A DNA stretch of 15,129 bases from Deltaproteobacteria bacterium (GTDB lineage: Bacteria; Myxococcota; Myxococcia; Myxococcales; 40CM-4-68-19), in contig VBKQ01000363.1 in NCBI GenBank assembly GCA_005879505.1, positions 1 through 15,129 on the forward strand. The letters run 5' to 3'. The translations under genes and the position numbers were made by a program. Below the pieces are notes generated by a model, which worked only from the letters and a program-made list of their open reading frames with translations, had not been told where the DNA came from and made no database searches. This document shows, piece by piece, positions 7,138 through 14,936 of the stretch. Every line of letters begins with the position of its first letter. The first letter of the stretch is position 1.

Positions 7138-10100
7138 CTAGTAGAAGCTCATGTCGACGGAGGTCCAGAAGCTGCGACTCGACGGATACGGCGTCACCTC
7201 GATATTCCGGTAGATCGGTTGGTTGGCGAAGTTGGACACCTCCGGGTCCCAGCTCGAGTACGGCGTGATGGTGAAGAGGTTGCGTGCGCTGACGCTGAAG
7301 CGGATCTTCTTGATTGCGCTCCACAGACTGCCGGCGAAAGCGGAGGGAACTTCGTAGGCGAGCGTGATCTCGCGCAGCTTGAGGAAGGAAGCGCTCTCCA
7401 CGTACGCGTCGGCGTACGAGGCGAGCCAGTGATTGAAACGGGCCTGGCCGGTGGTGTTCCAATCCGCCGAGTTCGCGTTGGCATCGTAGAGCAGGCGGGT
7501 GAGATTGATGATGTTGCTCCCTTTCTGCCAATCGAGGAGGAAGTAGAGGGAGAAGTTGCGCCAGACCAACCGGTTGCTGAAGTGGACCAGGAAGTCGGGC
7601 TCCGCGTCGCCGATCTTCTTGAGCACGCAGCAGGTGCCGTCGGGAAGGAGACCTACGTCGCCGACGATCTGCGTGGCCGAGGCGCCCTGCTCGATGCGGT
7701 AGACGCCCAGGCTGGCCCCGAATCCGCCGGTGACGAAGGCGCCCCCGGGCAGGGACCGGACCGAGCTCACGTTCCGGGAAAATCCCAGCGTCGACTCGAG
7801 GCGGAGCTCAGAAGGCAGGGTCGGCCGGACGGACAACGCGATCTCGATTCCGCGATTGCGGAGCACTCCGCCGTTGGACCACTCGGCTGTCCAGCCCGAC
7901 GAGGCCGGGACCGCGTGTTGCAGCAAGAGGTCGACGATGGTCCGCTGGTAGAGGTTCAGCTCCAGCGTCGCCGCGCCACCAAAAGCCGTCACGTCCGTCC
8001 CCACCTCGAACTCCCTGGCGCGCTCGGGTTTGATGTTGGGATCGCCGGCGCAAGCTCCGTTCCCCGGAGCGGCCGGCGAGCAGATGAAGTTGACGCCGAT
8101 GCCGGGGTTCCCTTGTATGTTCGTATTCACCTGGAGCGCGGTGAAGCGCGCCCCGTAGAGAGGGTGGTTGCCCGTCTCGCCGTATGCGGCGCGCACCTTG
8201 AGCTCATCGAGGTCGCTCAGCAGATTCTGGAAACGGTATGAGGCCGATGCCTTCGGATAGAAGTAGATCTTGTTGGGATCGCCGTTGCTGCTCGACGTCT
8301 CTCCGCGCAGCGCGGCAGTGAGCGCCAGCCGGCGCTCGAGCAACAGCACTTCCTCCTGCAGGTAGGCGCCCCGGTCGTGGACGCGCTCGCGGTTTTCAGT
8401 GATCGACGATTGCGTGCCCGCGTCGATGTTCGGCTGACCGGCGTTCAAGTTTTGACTGAACAGGCGGTAGGTCCGCAGGTCGCTGCTCTCATACTGGAAC
8501 CCGCCCGAGCTGATTGCGCCGAACAGGCCGCTGGCCGGACGCCAGTCGTGGACCAGGTTGAGCCCGAGGTTGAGGTTGAGCCCGGTGGTCGACGCGTAGC
8601 CCGAGGCCCCGTGAAGCGGGCTGGTCTGCTGCCAGAACAGCTCGGGCGGGAAGAGCAGGTCGTTCTCCTGCTGGAGCCGGTCCACGCCCCCAGTGACGAT
8701 GAAGCGGAGACGTTGCTCCTCGGTATCGTAGAGGCGGAAGGTGGAATCCGCCGAAGAGGTGAAGCGCCAGACGCCCTCGCTGTTGTTCATCAGCGCGACG
8801 GTCTGCAGCGGGTTGTTGAGGTTCGGAGAGTAGGGGTTGGTCGGATAGGTCCCGCCCTGCGGGTTCAGGTTGACGTAGCTGGGCGTGCCGGAGAGGACGA
8901 TCCAGTTCGAGGTGTTCGTGTTGTCGTTGTTGGTGATGCCCCTCTTCGCGTCGGAGTGGATCAGATTGGAGTAGAAGTTCACCGTGATCTGGTCGCCGAG
9001 GTCCTTGCCCAGGTTCAACCGCACGGCCTGCTTCTGGTAGCCCGTATTGTCGATGATGCCCGGGTCGTTCTTCACCGCGCCCGAGACGAAGTAACGGAAA
9101 TCCTTGGAGCCGCCGCTCACGCCGACGATCGTCTCGGTCCCGAGATCGTGCCGTCCCGCGAGCTCCTTGTCGTGATTGTAGACCGTGCCGGGTCCGTAAT
9201 AGGCAGTCTGATTGGCCACGCAGGTGGCACTCCGCTGCCCGGTGGTCTTGTCCGGGGGACAGAACTGATCGATCACCGCGTTCAGCGATCCGAAGTTGCG
9301 GGCGCCGATCTCGTTCGAAAGCATGGAGACGCCGAACCGCTGCGTCACATCCACGCGGGGAGGCCCCACCTGCCCGCGCTTGGTGTTGATGATCACCACC
9401 CCGTTGCTGGCCTTCGCGCCGTAGATGGCCGCCGCGGCGGCGCCCTTGAGGACTTCGATGCTCTCGATGTCCTCGGCGTTGAAGTCGGCCATGCGGTTGA
9501 CCACCGAGTCCTGCATGATCGAGTGGTTTCCGCCCAGGTTGGACTTGGTCACGTTGAAGATCCCGGAGGGCACCGATACGTTGCTGACGATCATCCCGTC
9601 CACCACGAAGAGCGGTTCCGCGCTGGCGTTGATCGAGGAGACACCGCGGAGCCGTACCTGCACTCCGCCGCCCGGCGCGCCGTCATTGCGCTGGATATTG
9701 GCGCCGGTCACTTTCCCTTGCAGCGCCGTATCCACCGTCTGCGCTGGGGTCTCGGTGAGATCCTCGGACTTGACGGTGGCGATGGAGACCCCGAGATTGC
9801 GGCGCTCGGTCCGCGAGACGCGGCCGGTCACGACGATCTCTTCCGCCAGCTCCCGGGTCAGGCCCACCCGGACATCCGACTGATCCTCTGGAACCGAAAC
9901 GGTCGCGCCGCGATACCCCGGCGCGCGCAGCTGGACCGTCAGCGCCCCCGCGGGCGCGTCGGGAATGGTGAACGCGCCGTCCGAGGCAGTGGTGGCGGAG
10001 AGCGTGGTCCCCTCGACGGCGACCGTTACCCCTGGCAGCGGGTCGCCGGTCGCGACGTCAGTCACTTCTCCCTTGATGCTGCGAGGCTGTGCTTCTGCCG

Positions 10101-10167
10101 CTCCCGCCGCAACCCACGCAATGAACAGCGACAAAACCGCCGCAGTAAAGAGACGACGCGTTTTCAT
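7138..10167 (-). CDS. SusC/RagA-family TonB-linked outer-membrane receptor
   Basis: A 1009-residue TonB-dependent transporter. A signal peptide (residues 1-26, cleavage after AEA) is followed by a carboxypeptidase-regulatory-like domain (about 30-103, IKGEVTDVATGDPLPGVTV). Next come a TonB box (EEIVVTGR, about 109-116) and a plug with LRGVSSINASAEPLFVVDGM and the SusC signature IESIEVLKGAAAAAIYGAKA. The remainder is a 22-strand-type barrel ending in the aromatic C-terminus DMSFY. It imports a ligand caught by SusD using TonB energy. The start is set at the ATG at 10167, which begins the signal peptide and follows TTGGGGGG; an upstream in-frame ATG at 10275 would add 36 residues without signal-peptide character. 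All six mature-protein cysteines I could find occur as close pairs (FCPPDKTTGQRSATC, CSPAAPGNGAC, TCC). The substrate is unknown. Confidence 0.95.
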   Translation of the reverse strand: MKTRRLFTAAVLSLFIAWVAAGAAEAQPRSIKGEVTDVATGDPLPGVTVAVEGTTLSATTASDGAFTIPDAPAGALTVQLRAPGYRGATVSVPEDQSDVRVGLTRELAEEIVVTGRVSRTERRNLGVSIATVKSEDLTETPAQTVDTALQGKVTGANIQRNDGAPGGGVQVRLRGVSSINASAEPLFVVDGMIVSNVSVPSGIFNVTKSNLGGNHSIMQDSVVNRMADFNAEDIESIEVLKGAAAAAIYGAKASNGVVIINTKRGQVGPPRVDVTQRFGVSMLSNEIGARNFGSLNAVIDQFCPPDKTTGQRSATCVANQTAYYGPGTVYNHDKELAGRHDLGTETIVGVSGGSKDFRYFVSGAVKNDPGIIDNTGYQKQAVRLNLGKDLGDQITVNFYSNLIHSDAKRGITNNDNTNTSNWIVLSGTPSYVNLNPQGGTYPTNPYSPNLNNPLQTVALMNNSEGVWRFTSSADSTFRLYDTEEQRLRFIVTGGVDRLQQENDLLFPPELFWQQTSPLHGASGYASTTGLNLNLGLNLVHDWRPASGLFGAISSGGFQYESSDLRTYRLFSQNLNAGQPNIDAGTQSSITENRERVHDRGAYLQEEVLLLERRLALTAALRGETSSSNGDPNKIYFYPKASASYRFQNLLSDLDELKVRAAYGETGNHPLYGARFTALQVNTNIQGNPGIGVNFICSPAAPGNGACAGDPNIKPERAREFEVGTDVTAFGGAATLELNLYQRTIVDLLLQHAVPASSGWTAEWSNGGVLRNRGIEIALSVRPTLPSELRLESTLGFSRNVSSVRSLPGGAFVTGGFGASLGVYRIEQGASATQIVGDVGLLPDGTCCVLKKIGDAEPDFLVHFSNRLVWRNFSLYFLLDWQKGSNIINLTRLLYDANANSADWNTTGQARFNHWLASYADAYVESASFLKLREITLAYEVPSAFAGSLWSAIKKIRFSVSARNLFTITPYSSWDPEVSNFANQPIYRNIEVTPYPSSRSFWTSVDMSFY

Positions 10168-10329
10168 GCGCCCCCCCAAGGTCAAGACGACGATACAGCC
10201 GACTCCGTGGACGCGAACCTTGAATCGTCCTGAAAAAAATGTCCATAGGGGACGGGGCAGAGCCATCCCGTTCACCGCGCGGTACGAATCACGTCCGCTT
10301 CACGCAGTGCGGCAACCGTAGAGGTAATC
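10168..10329. promoter_or_regulatory. Divergent intergenic region between susC and the MaoC gene
   Basis: This 162 bp gap must hold the promoters for the susCD operon (leftward) and the MaoC hydratase (rightward). A run of seven A (10233-10239) is the most AT-rich point. On the plus strand, TTGAAT (10221-10226) lies about 17-18 nt before a weak -10-like CCATAG/CATAGG; this is only a faint promoter match. No convincing operator or sigma-54 box is seen. The MaoC gene has a GAGG at 10321-10324, 5 nt from its ATG. Confidence 0.4.
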
Positions 10330-10770
10330 ATGCGATACCTGGAGGACTTCAGCGAAGGCCAGGTCTTCGAGCTGGGAGAGGAGACGATCCGCGAGCAGGA
10401 GATCCTCGACTTCGCCCGCCGCTTCGACGCGCAGCCTTTTCATGTCGATCCGGAAGCCGCCAAGAGATCGATCTATGGAGGGCTGATCGCGAGCGGCTGG
10501 CACACGGCCTCCTTCTTCATGGGCCTGCTCGTGCGCGGTCTGCTCCACGACGTTGCCAGCATGGGAGCCGGCGGCATCGATGAGATGCGCTGGCAGAAGC
10601 CCGTACGGCCCGGGGATACGCTGAGGGGACGCCTGACGGTCCTCGCGACGCGGCGCTCCACCAAGCATTCCGATCGCGGCCTCTTGACCGTCCTGGGCGA
10701 GCTGTTCAACCAGAAGGACGAGCGCGTGCTGATGATCCGCTGGTCGGCGATGATCGCGCGGCGCAGCTGA
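10330..10770 (+). CDS. MaoC-like hydratase (single hot-dog domain)
   Basis: A 146-residue protein of the MaoC-like R-specific hydratase family, which adds water across trans-2-enoyl-CoA or acts on related thioesters. The hot-dog active site is visible: Asp33 and His38 in FDAQPFHVD, spaced as in (R)-hydratases, followed by the loop YGGLIASGWHT (residues 49-59) that shapes the acyl pocket. GGIDEMRWQKPVRPGDTL is the usual second half. Length and spacing fit a complete, single-domain cytosolic enzyme. The start ATG follows GAGG by 5 nt. The substrate is not evident: no acyl-CoA dehydrogenase, PHA gene or other beta-oxidation gene is nearby, so it appears to be transcribed alone. Its stop codon abuts that of the convergent lipoprotein gene. 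Confidence 0.9.
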   Translation: MRYLEDFSEGQVFELGEETIREQEILDFARRFDAQPFHVDPEAAKRSIYGGLIASGWHTASFFMGLLVRGLLHDVASMGAGGIDEMRWQKPVRPGDTLRGRLTVLATRRSTKHSDRGLLTVLGELFNQKDERVLMIRWSAMIARRS

Positions 10771-11175
10771 TCACTTCGGCGGCTGCCGTTCCGCGGCGGG
10801 CACGATCGTCGGCGAGCCGGTGCTGGGATTCGGCGGGGTGACGGGAACGATCGCGGGAGCCTTGCTGGTGGCCGCCGAAGCCTTGCTCTCCACGCCGGTC
10901 ATGGTGTCGGGCACGCACCTGATATCCGTCATCGTCTGCGCGCACCGCTCGCCCGAACCGCACTTACCTTGGCAAGGGAGCGACTCGCACAATCCCGACC
11001 TGGGATTGCAGAACGTTTCGCCGGTACAGATCGCGATGCATCCGCCGGCCGCGCGCGATGCGGCCGCGGCGCCGATGGCGAGGCTGCTGATCGCCGCAGC
11101 GCCCGTCAGCTGGCTCACGTTGCCGGTCCTGCATGCCGCGAGCAGCAGGAGCAGCGTCAGGGTGACCCTGGCCAT
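10771..11175 (-). CDS. Small cysteine-rich lipoprotein
   Basis: A 134-residue predicted lipoprotein of unknown function. The signal peptide (residues 1-14, a run of six Leu) ends in the lipobox LLAAC, so Cys15 would be lipid-modified. A Gly/Ala-rich segment (about 25-45) follows. A compact module at 46-87 has eight Cys (46, 50, 56, 63, 68, 72, 78, 87), containing CIAICTGETFCNPRSGLC and CQGKCGSGERC; this spacing suggests a small disulfide-stabilised fold. The tail (about 90-134) is rich in Pro, Thr, Ser and Ala and is probably disordered. Similar Cys-rich lipoproteins are common in Myxococcota. The ATG has GGAGGA 3-4 nt upstream. It stands alone on its strand, divergent from the VOC gene. Confidence 0.8.
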   Translation of the reverse strand: MARVTLTLLLLLAACRTGNVSQLTGAAAISSLAIGAAAASRAAGGCIAICTGETFCNPRSGLCESLPCQGKCGSGERCAQTMTDIRCVPDTMTGVESKASAATSKAPAIVPVTPPNPSTGSPTIVPAAERQPPK

Positions 11176-11252
11176 GCGTCCTCCACGGGCCCCGTTCGCT
11201 GCGACGCCCGACGCGCGGCCATTGTAGTCTTGGAGGAGCCTGGAGGCGACCC

Positions 11253-11666
11253 ATGAGCCTGCAGTTGCGCGTCTGCATCGACGTGGACGATCTGGACAAG
11301 GGGATCGCCTTCTACACGCGGGCGCTCGGGCTCACCGTCGGGCGCAGGCTGGGAAAGAACTGGGCGGAGCTCCTGGGCGCGCAGGTCCCCGTCGATCTGC
11401 TCGCGGAAAAGCCTGGGACCGCGCCCATCCCGGTTGCCGGATCGCTGCGCGACTACCGGCGGCACTGGACACCCGTCCACCTCGATTGGCCGGTCGCGGA
11501 CCTGGACGCGGCAGTGGGACGCGCCCAGGCGGCCGGAGCCACCTTGGAAGGGGGCATCCGCGAGAAGAAATGGGGCCGGCTCGCCATTCTCGCGGACCCG
11601 TTCGGCAACGGCTTCTGCCTGCTCGAGTTTCGCGGGCGTGGGTATGACGAGCTGATCGGCAGCTGA
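11253..11666 (+). CDS. VOC family protein (glyoxalase/dioxygenase superfamily)
   Basis: A 137-residue VOC-fold protein. The first module runs LQLRVCIDVDDLDKGIAFYT to VDLLAEKPG, the second from VHLDWPVADLDAAVGRAQAA to ILADPFGNGFCLLEF. Candidate metal ligands are the His of PVHLDW and the Glu of LLEF, the positions used in glyoxalase I and related enzymes, so it may bind metal, unlike the other VOC protein in this window. The lack of a longer C-terminus argues against an extradiol dioxygenase. The substrate is unknown. Two purine-rich stretches (GGAGGAG, then GGAGGCGA) lie within 22 nt upstream of the ATG. It ends 39 bp before the ilvA start on the same strand, so co-transcription is possible. 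Confidence 0.85.
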   Translation: MSLQLRVCIDVDDLDKGIAFYTRALGLTVGRRLGKNWAELLGAQVPVDLLAEKPGTAPIPVAGSLRDYRRHWTPVHLDWPVADLDAAVGRAQAAGATLEGGIREKKWGRLAILADPFGNGFCLLEFRGRGYDELIGS

Positions 11667-11705
11667 TCCATGTCACCCGGTGCGGGTCTTTGCTACCGTG
11701 CCCCG

Positions 11706-13226
11706 ATGCCGCCTCGAGCGCGGGACTACCTGGAACGGATCCTCACCTCGCGCGTCTACGACGTCGCCGTCGAGACGCCCCTCGATCGCGCCCCCGCGCT
11801 CTCGCTGCGCGCCGGAAACCAGATCCTTCTCAAGCGGGAGGACATGCAGCCCGTGTTCTCCTTCAAGCTTCGCGGCGCCTACAACAAGATGTCCGCGCTG
11901 CCGAGCGCGGCGCTGAAGCGCGGGGTGATCGCGGCTTCCGCCGGCAATCATGCCCAGGGAGTCGCGCTCTCGGCGCAGCGCCTGGGGTGCAGGGCGCAGA
12001 TCGTGATGCCGGTGACCACGCCGCGAATCAAGGTCGACGCGGTCGCCGCGCGCGGCGCGGAAGTGCTGCTGATCGGCGATTCCTACGACGAAGCGTACCA
12101 CCACGCGAAAGAGCTGGAACGGCGGCGGAATCTGACGTTCGTGCACCCCTACGACGACCCGGACGTGATCGCCGGCCAGGGAACCATCGGAATGGAGATC
12201 CTGCGCCAGCACCCGGGTCCCATCCATGCCATTTTCGTCGCGGTGGGCGGCGGCGGACTGATCGCGGGAATCGCCGCGTACGTGAAGCGGCTCCGGCCTG
12301 AAGTGCGCGTGATCGGCGTGCAGCCGGTCGACTCCGACGCGATGTCGCGATCGCTGAAGGCGGGCAGGCGCGTGACGCTGCCGCACGTGGGACTCTTCGC
12401 CGACGGCGTCGCGGTGAAGCGGGTGGGCAAGGAGACCTTCCGTCTGGCCCGCAAGTATGTCGACGAGATGCTCCGCGTCGACACGGACGCCACCTGCGCG
12501 GCGATCAAGGACGCCTTCGAGGACACGCGCTCCATCCTCGAGCCCGCCGGTGCGCTGCCGATCGCGGGAGCGAAGGCCTACGCGGAGCGCACGGGAATCA
12601 AGGACCAGGTGCTGATCGCGGTGGCCTGCGGCGCGAACATGAACTTCAACCGGCTTCGCTTCGTGGCCGAGCGCGCGGAGGTCGGCGAGCGGCGCGAGGC
12701 CATCCTGGCGGTGACCATCCCCGAGCGGCCCGGAAGCTTCCGCCGCTTCTGCGGGATCATCGGCCCGCGCAACATCACCGAATTCAACTATCGGATGGCG
12801 GATGCGGAGGTGGCGCACGTCTTCGTCGGCGTCGGCATCAACAGCCGCGACGAGACCGCGGACATCGTGCGCTCGCTGCAGCGCGAGGGGCTGAAGACGC
12901 TCGATCTCTCGGACGACGAAATGGCGAAGTTGCACGTGCGCCACCTGGTGGGCGGACACGCGGCGCTCGCTCGCGACGAGCTGGTCTACCGCTTCGAGTT
13001 TCCCGAGCGCCCGGGCGCGCTGCTGCGCTTCCTCTCGCGGATGCGCACCGATTGGAACATCAGCCTCTTCCACTACCGCAACCACGGCGCGGACTACGGC
13101 CGCGTGCTGGTCGGCATGCAGGTCCCGCGCGCGGAAATGGCGGAGTTCAGGCGCTTCCTGGAGACGGTGGGTTATCCATGGATCGACGAGAGCCAGAATC
13201 CCGCGTACCGGCTCTTTCTCGGCTGA
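11706..13226 (+). CDS. ilvA: Threonine ammonia-lyase, biosynthetic, with C-terminal regulatory domains
   Basis: A 506-residue PLP enzyme that deaminates L-threonine to 2-oxobutanoate, the first step of isoleucine synthesis. The catalytic domain (about 1-325) has Lys54 in FSFKLRGAYN as the PLP Schiff base, SAGNHAQG (78-85) and the phosphate-binding GGGG (181-184). The C-terminal part (about 330-506) carries two ACT-like Thr_dehydrat_C repeats: EAILAVTIPERPGSFRRFC with ITEFNYR, and FEFPERPGALLRFL with NISLFHYR. It also has LSDDEMAKLHVRHLVGG between them. This two-repeat, roughly 510-residue form is the E. coli-type allosteric enzyme, inhibited by isoleucine and activated by valine. The start is set at the ATG at 11706 by family alignment; the ATG at 11670 adds 12 residues. 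Neither has a clear ribosome binding site. A TACCGT at 11694-11699 could be the -10 of a leaderless message. Confidence 0.96.
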   Translation: MPPRARDYLERILTSRVYDVAVETPLDRAPALSLRAGNQILLKREDMQPVFSFKLRGAYNKMSALPSAALKRGVIAASAGNHAQGVALSAQRLGCRAQIVMPVTTPRIKVDAVAARGAEVLLIGDSYDEAYHHAKELERRRNLTFVHPYDDPDVIAGQGTIGMEILRQHPGPIHAIFVAVGGGGLIAGIAAYVKRLRPEVRVIGVQPVDSDAMSRSLKAGRRVTLPHVGLFADGVAVKRVGKETFRLARKYVDEMLRVDTDATCAAIKDAFEDTRSILEPAGALPIAGAKAYAERTGIKDQVLIAVACGANMNFNRLRFVAERAEVGERREAILAVTIPERPGSFRRFCGIIGPRNITEFNYRMADAEVAHVFVGVGINSRDETADIVRSLQREGLKTLDLSDDEMAKLHVRHLVGGHAALARDELVYRFEFPERPGALLRFLSRMRTDWNISLFHYRNHGADYGRVLVGMQVPRAEMAEFRRFLETVGYPWIDESQNPAYRLFLG

Positions 13227-13251
13227 GCGCCCTCGCCGCGGCCGCGTCCCA

Positions 13252-13773
13252 TCAGTCCCCTGCGGGCACCGCGATCTTGACCGTGAGGATCTCTACGCCC
13301 GGGTTGTGGTCGGCCAGATGCGCATTCGAGATGTGGCTGAAGCCGATTCCAAAGCGCACGGCCTCGAGCGGCGCGATCGAGAGCTCGAGCGAGGAGCGGA
13401 ATTCGAGCCGCGAACCCAGGTCGCCGTCTCCGCGCGCCAGCAGAACGCCCGGCGCGAATCCCGGAGTCAAGCGCAGCCCGCCGGGTAGCGGGATCTCGAT
13501 GCCCACCCCGGAATAGAGGAAAGCGGTTCCACGCGCGGTGGTGAGCAGACCCGCCACCGGACCGAAGACTGTCCAGCGCCAGGGTGGGCGCACCTCCATC
13601 TCGATCCCCAGGGCGTGCGGGATCTCCTTGCGCAGGCCGTATTGGCCCGTCGAGAGCGCGAACGAGACTGGTTCACCGGGAGCCGAAGTCGATCCGAGCA
13701 TGATCAAGGCTGCTGCGAGCGCGCCCGCGAGACGGTGTTCCGGCATGCCTCCGGCTTTCGATGCCGCGCTCAC
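13252..13773 (-). CDS. pagL: PagL-like lipid A 3-O-deacylase (acyloxyacyl hydrolase)
   Basis: A 173-residue outer-membrane protein. A signal peptide (about residues 1-33, hydrophobic LAGALAAALIML) precedes alternating beta-strands of an 8-stranded barrel. The PagL signature is clear: GSRLEFRSSLEL, then FGIGFSHISNAHLADHNPGVE with His147, Ser149, Asn150 and Glu161. The 12-residue Ser-to-Glu spacing equals that of the Pseudomonas aeruginosa catalytic triad (His126, Ser128, Glu140). The enzyme removes the 3-O acyl chain of lipid A at the outer membrane. The start is the GTG at 13773, whose GTGA overlaps the chrA stop and follows GGAGGA at 8 nt; an ATG at 13746 is possible, but its GGAGG is only 1 nt away. 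Translation is probably coupled to chrA. The 3' end is 25 bp from the convergent ilvA. Confidence 0.85.
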   Translation of the reverse strand: MSAASKAGGMPEHRLAGALAAALIMLGSTSAPGEPVSFALSTGQYGLRKEIPHALGIEMEVRPPWRWTVFGPVAGLLTTARGTAFLYSGVGIEIPLPGGLRLTPGFAPGVLLARGDGDLGSRLEFRSSLELSIAPLEAVRFGIGFSHISNAHLADHNPGVEILTVKIAVPAGD

Positions 13774-14936
13774 GAAAGCGGTCCTCCGAACAGGGCCGGC
13801 GCGAACGCGCGCAAGAGGCCCAAGGCGCCGCCTCCCAGGACGACGACCACGACGTTCAAGCGCCACCTCCAGAACGCCAGCGCCGCGAACGCCGCGAGAC
13901 CGAGGACGACGGTGATCCAGTCCACCGTTCCGGACGGCATGAAGGCGACCTTCGCCAGCGGGATGGAGATCGAGAACATCAGGCCGACGACACCGCTCGT
14001 CACGCCCCGGAGGAACTCCTTCACGCCCGGGCGGGAGGTGAGCCACTCCATGTGGCGGGCGGCGCCCAACACCAGGACGAACGAGGGGAGGAAGAGCCAG
14101 AACGTCGCCCCGAGGGCGCCCAGCCAGGGAACGCCGCGCCCGTTGCCGGCGAGGTAGCCGACGAAGATCCCGATGGAGATCAGCGGACCCGGAGTGGTCT
14201 CTCCGAGAGCGAGCGCATCGATCATCTCGCGATCGGTGATCCAGCCATATTCCGCGACGGCTCCCTCCCGGATGTAGGGGAGGACCGCGTAGGCGCCGCC
14301 GAACGAGAACAGGCCTACCTTGAGGAAGAAGGAGCAGATGTCGAACAGCCGCCGGCTGGCGGATTCCGCCGCGTCTGCCCGCCCGGGAAGCAGCAGCGCC
14401 AGCGCCGCCATGGCCGGGGTGAACCGCCGCCATCCGACGTAGGCGAATCCGGACCCGAGCAGGACGAGCAGGAAGGGTATGTGCCCGAAGAAGAACGCGA
14501 CGAACGCCGCGAGCGCGAGCACGACGGAGAACGTGTCTTTCAATGTAGCGCGCGAGATCCGCACCAGCGCAGCGAGCAGCAGGGCGAGGCCGACCGGCCG
14601 GAATCCCCAGAGGACGCCGAGGACCTCTGGCCTCTTGCCGAAATTCACGTAGATCCACGCCAGCGCGGTGAGCGTGATGAAACCGGGGAGGATGAAGAGG
14701 AACCCGGCCAGCGCGCCGCCGGCATAGCCCCCCTTCTTGTATCCGATGTAGATCGCGAGCTGCAGCGCTTCCGGGCCGGGCAGGACGTGGCAGAAGTTCA
14801 GCGCGCGGACGAACTCCTCCTCGTCGATCCACTTCTGCCGCTCGACGACCTGCAGGTGCATCAGGCCGATCTGGCCGACCGGCCCGCCGAATGCGAGCCA
14901 GCCCAGCTTGAGGAAGTACCAGAAGATCTCCCTCAT
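13770..14936 (-). CDS. chrA: Chromate transporter ChrA (two-domain CHR family)
   Basis: A 388-residue membrane protein made of two homologous halves, the long-chain form of the CHR family. The N-half has FLKLGWLAFGGPVGQIGL, the charged loop HLQVVERQKWIDEEEFVRAL and LPGPEALQLAIYIGY. The C-half repeats it: FLKVGLFSFGGAYAVLPYIR, WITDREMIDALALGETTPGP, then LISIGIFVGYLAG. About 10-12 hydrophobic segments alternate with short loops. ChrA proteins expel chromate from the cytoplasm, driven by membrane potential; some members act on other anions or have no shown resistance role, so chromate is the family-based assignment. The start is the ATG at 14936 by family alignment; a TTG at 14948 adds four residues and has GAGG 9 nt upstream. 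No chrB or other metal gene is present. It is the first gene of a two-gene unit with pagL. Confidence 0.92.
   Translation of the reverse strand: MREIFWYFLKLGWLAFGGPVGQIGLMHLQVVERQKWIDEEEFVRALNFCHVLPGPEALQLAIYIGYKKGGYAGGALAGFLFILPGFITLTALAWIYVNFGKRPEVLGVLWGFRPVGLALLLAALVRISRATLKDTFSVVLALAAFVAFFFGHIPFLLVLLGSGFAYVGWRRFTPAMAALALLLPGRADAAESASRRLFDICSFFLKVGLFSFGGAYAVLPYIREGAVAEYGWITDREMIDALALGETTPGPLISIGIFVGYLAGNGRGVPWLGALGATFWLFLPSFVLVLGAARHMEWLTSRPGVKEFLRGVTSGVVGLMFSISIPLAKVAFMPSGTVDWITVVLGLAAFAALAFWRWRLNVVVVVLGGGALGLLRAFAPALFGGPLS
13782..13787 (-). promoter_or_regulatory. Ribosome binding site for the pagL-like gene inside the end of chrA
   Basis: The minus strand reads GGAGGA, 8 nt before the GTG at 13773 and within the last codons of chrA. 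With the 4-nt GTGA overlap it favours the GTG start and coupled translation. Confidence 0.6.

Noticed and set aside
8377..10233. Long plus-strand open frame opposite susC
   Set aside because: Composition is typical of GC-rich antisense frames (Arg, Gly, Val, Asp, His repeats); susC on the other strand is unambiguous.
3628..13226. A threonine/isoleucine pathway link between the homoserine dehydrogenase remnant and ilvA
   Set aside because: The two lie about 8 kb apart, on opposite strands, with unrelated genes between them; there is no sign that they were ever one cluster.
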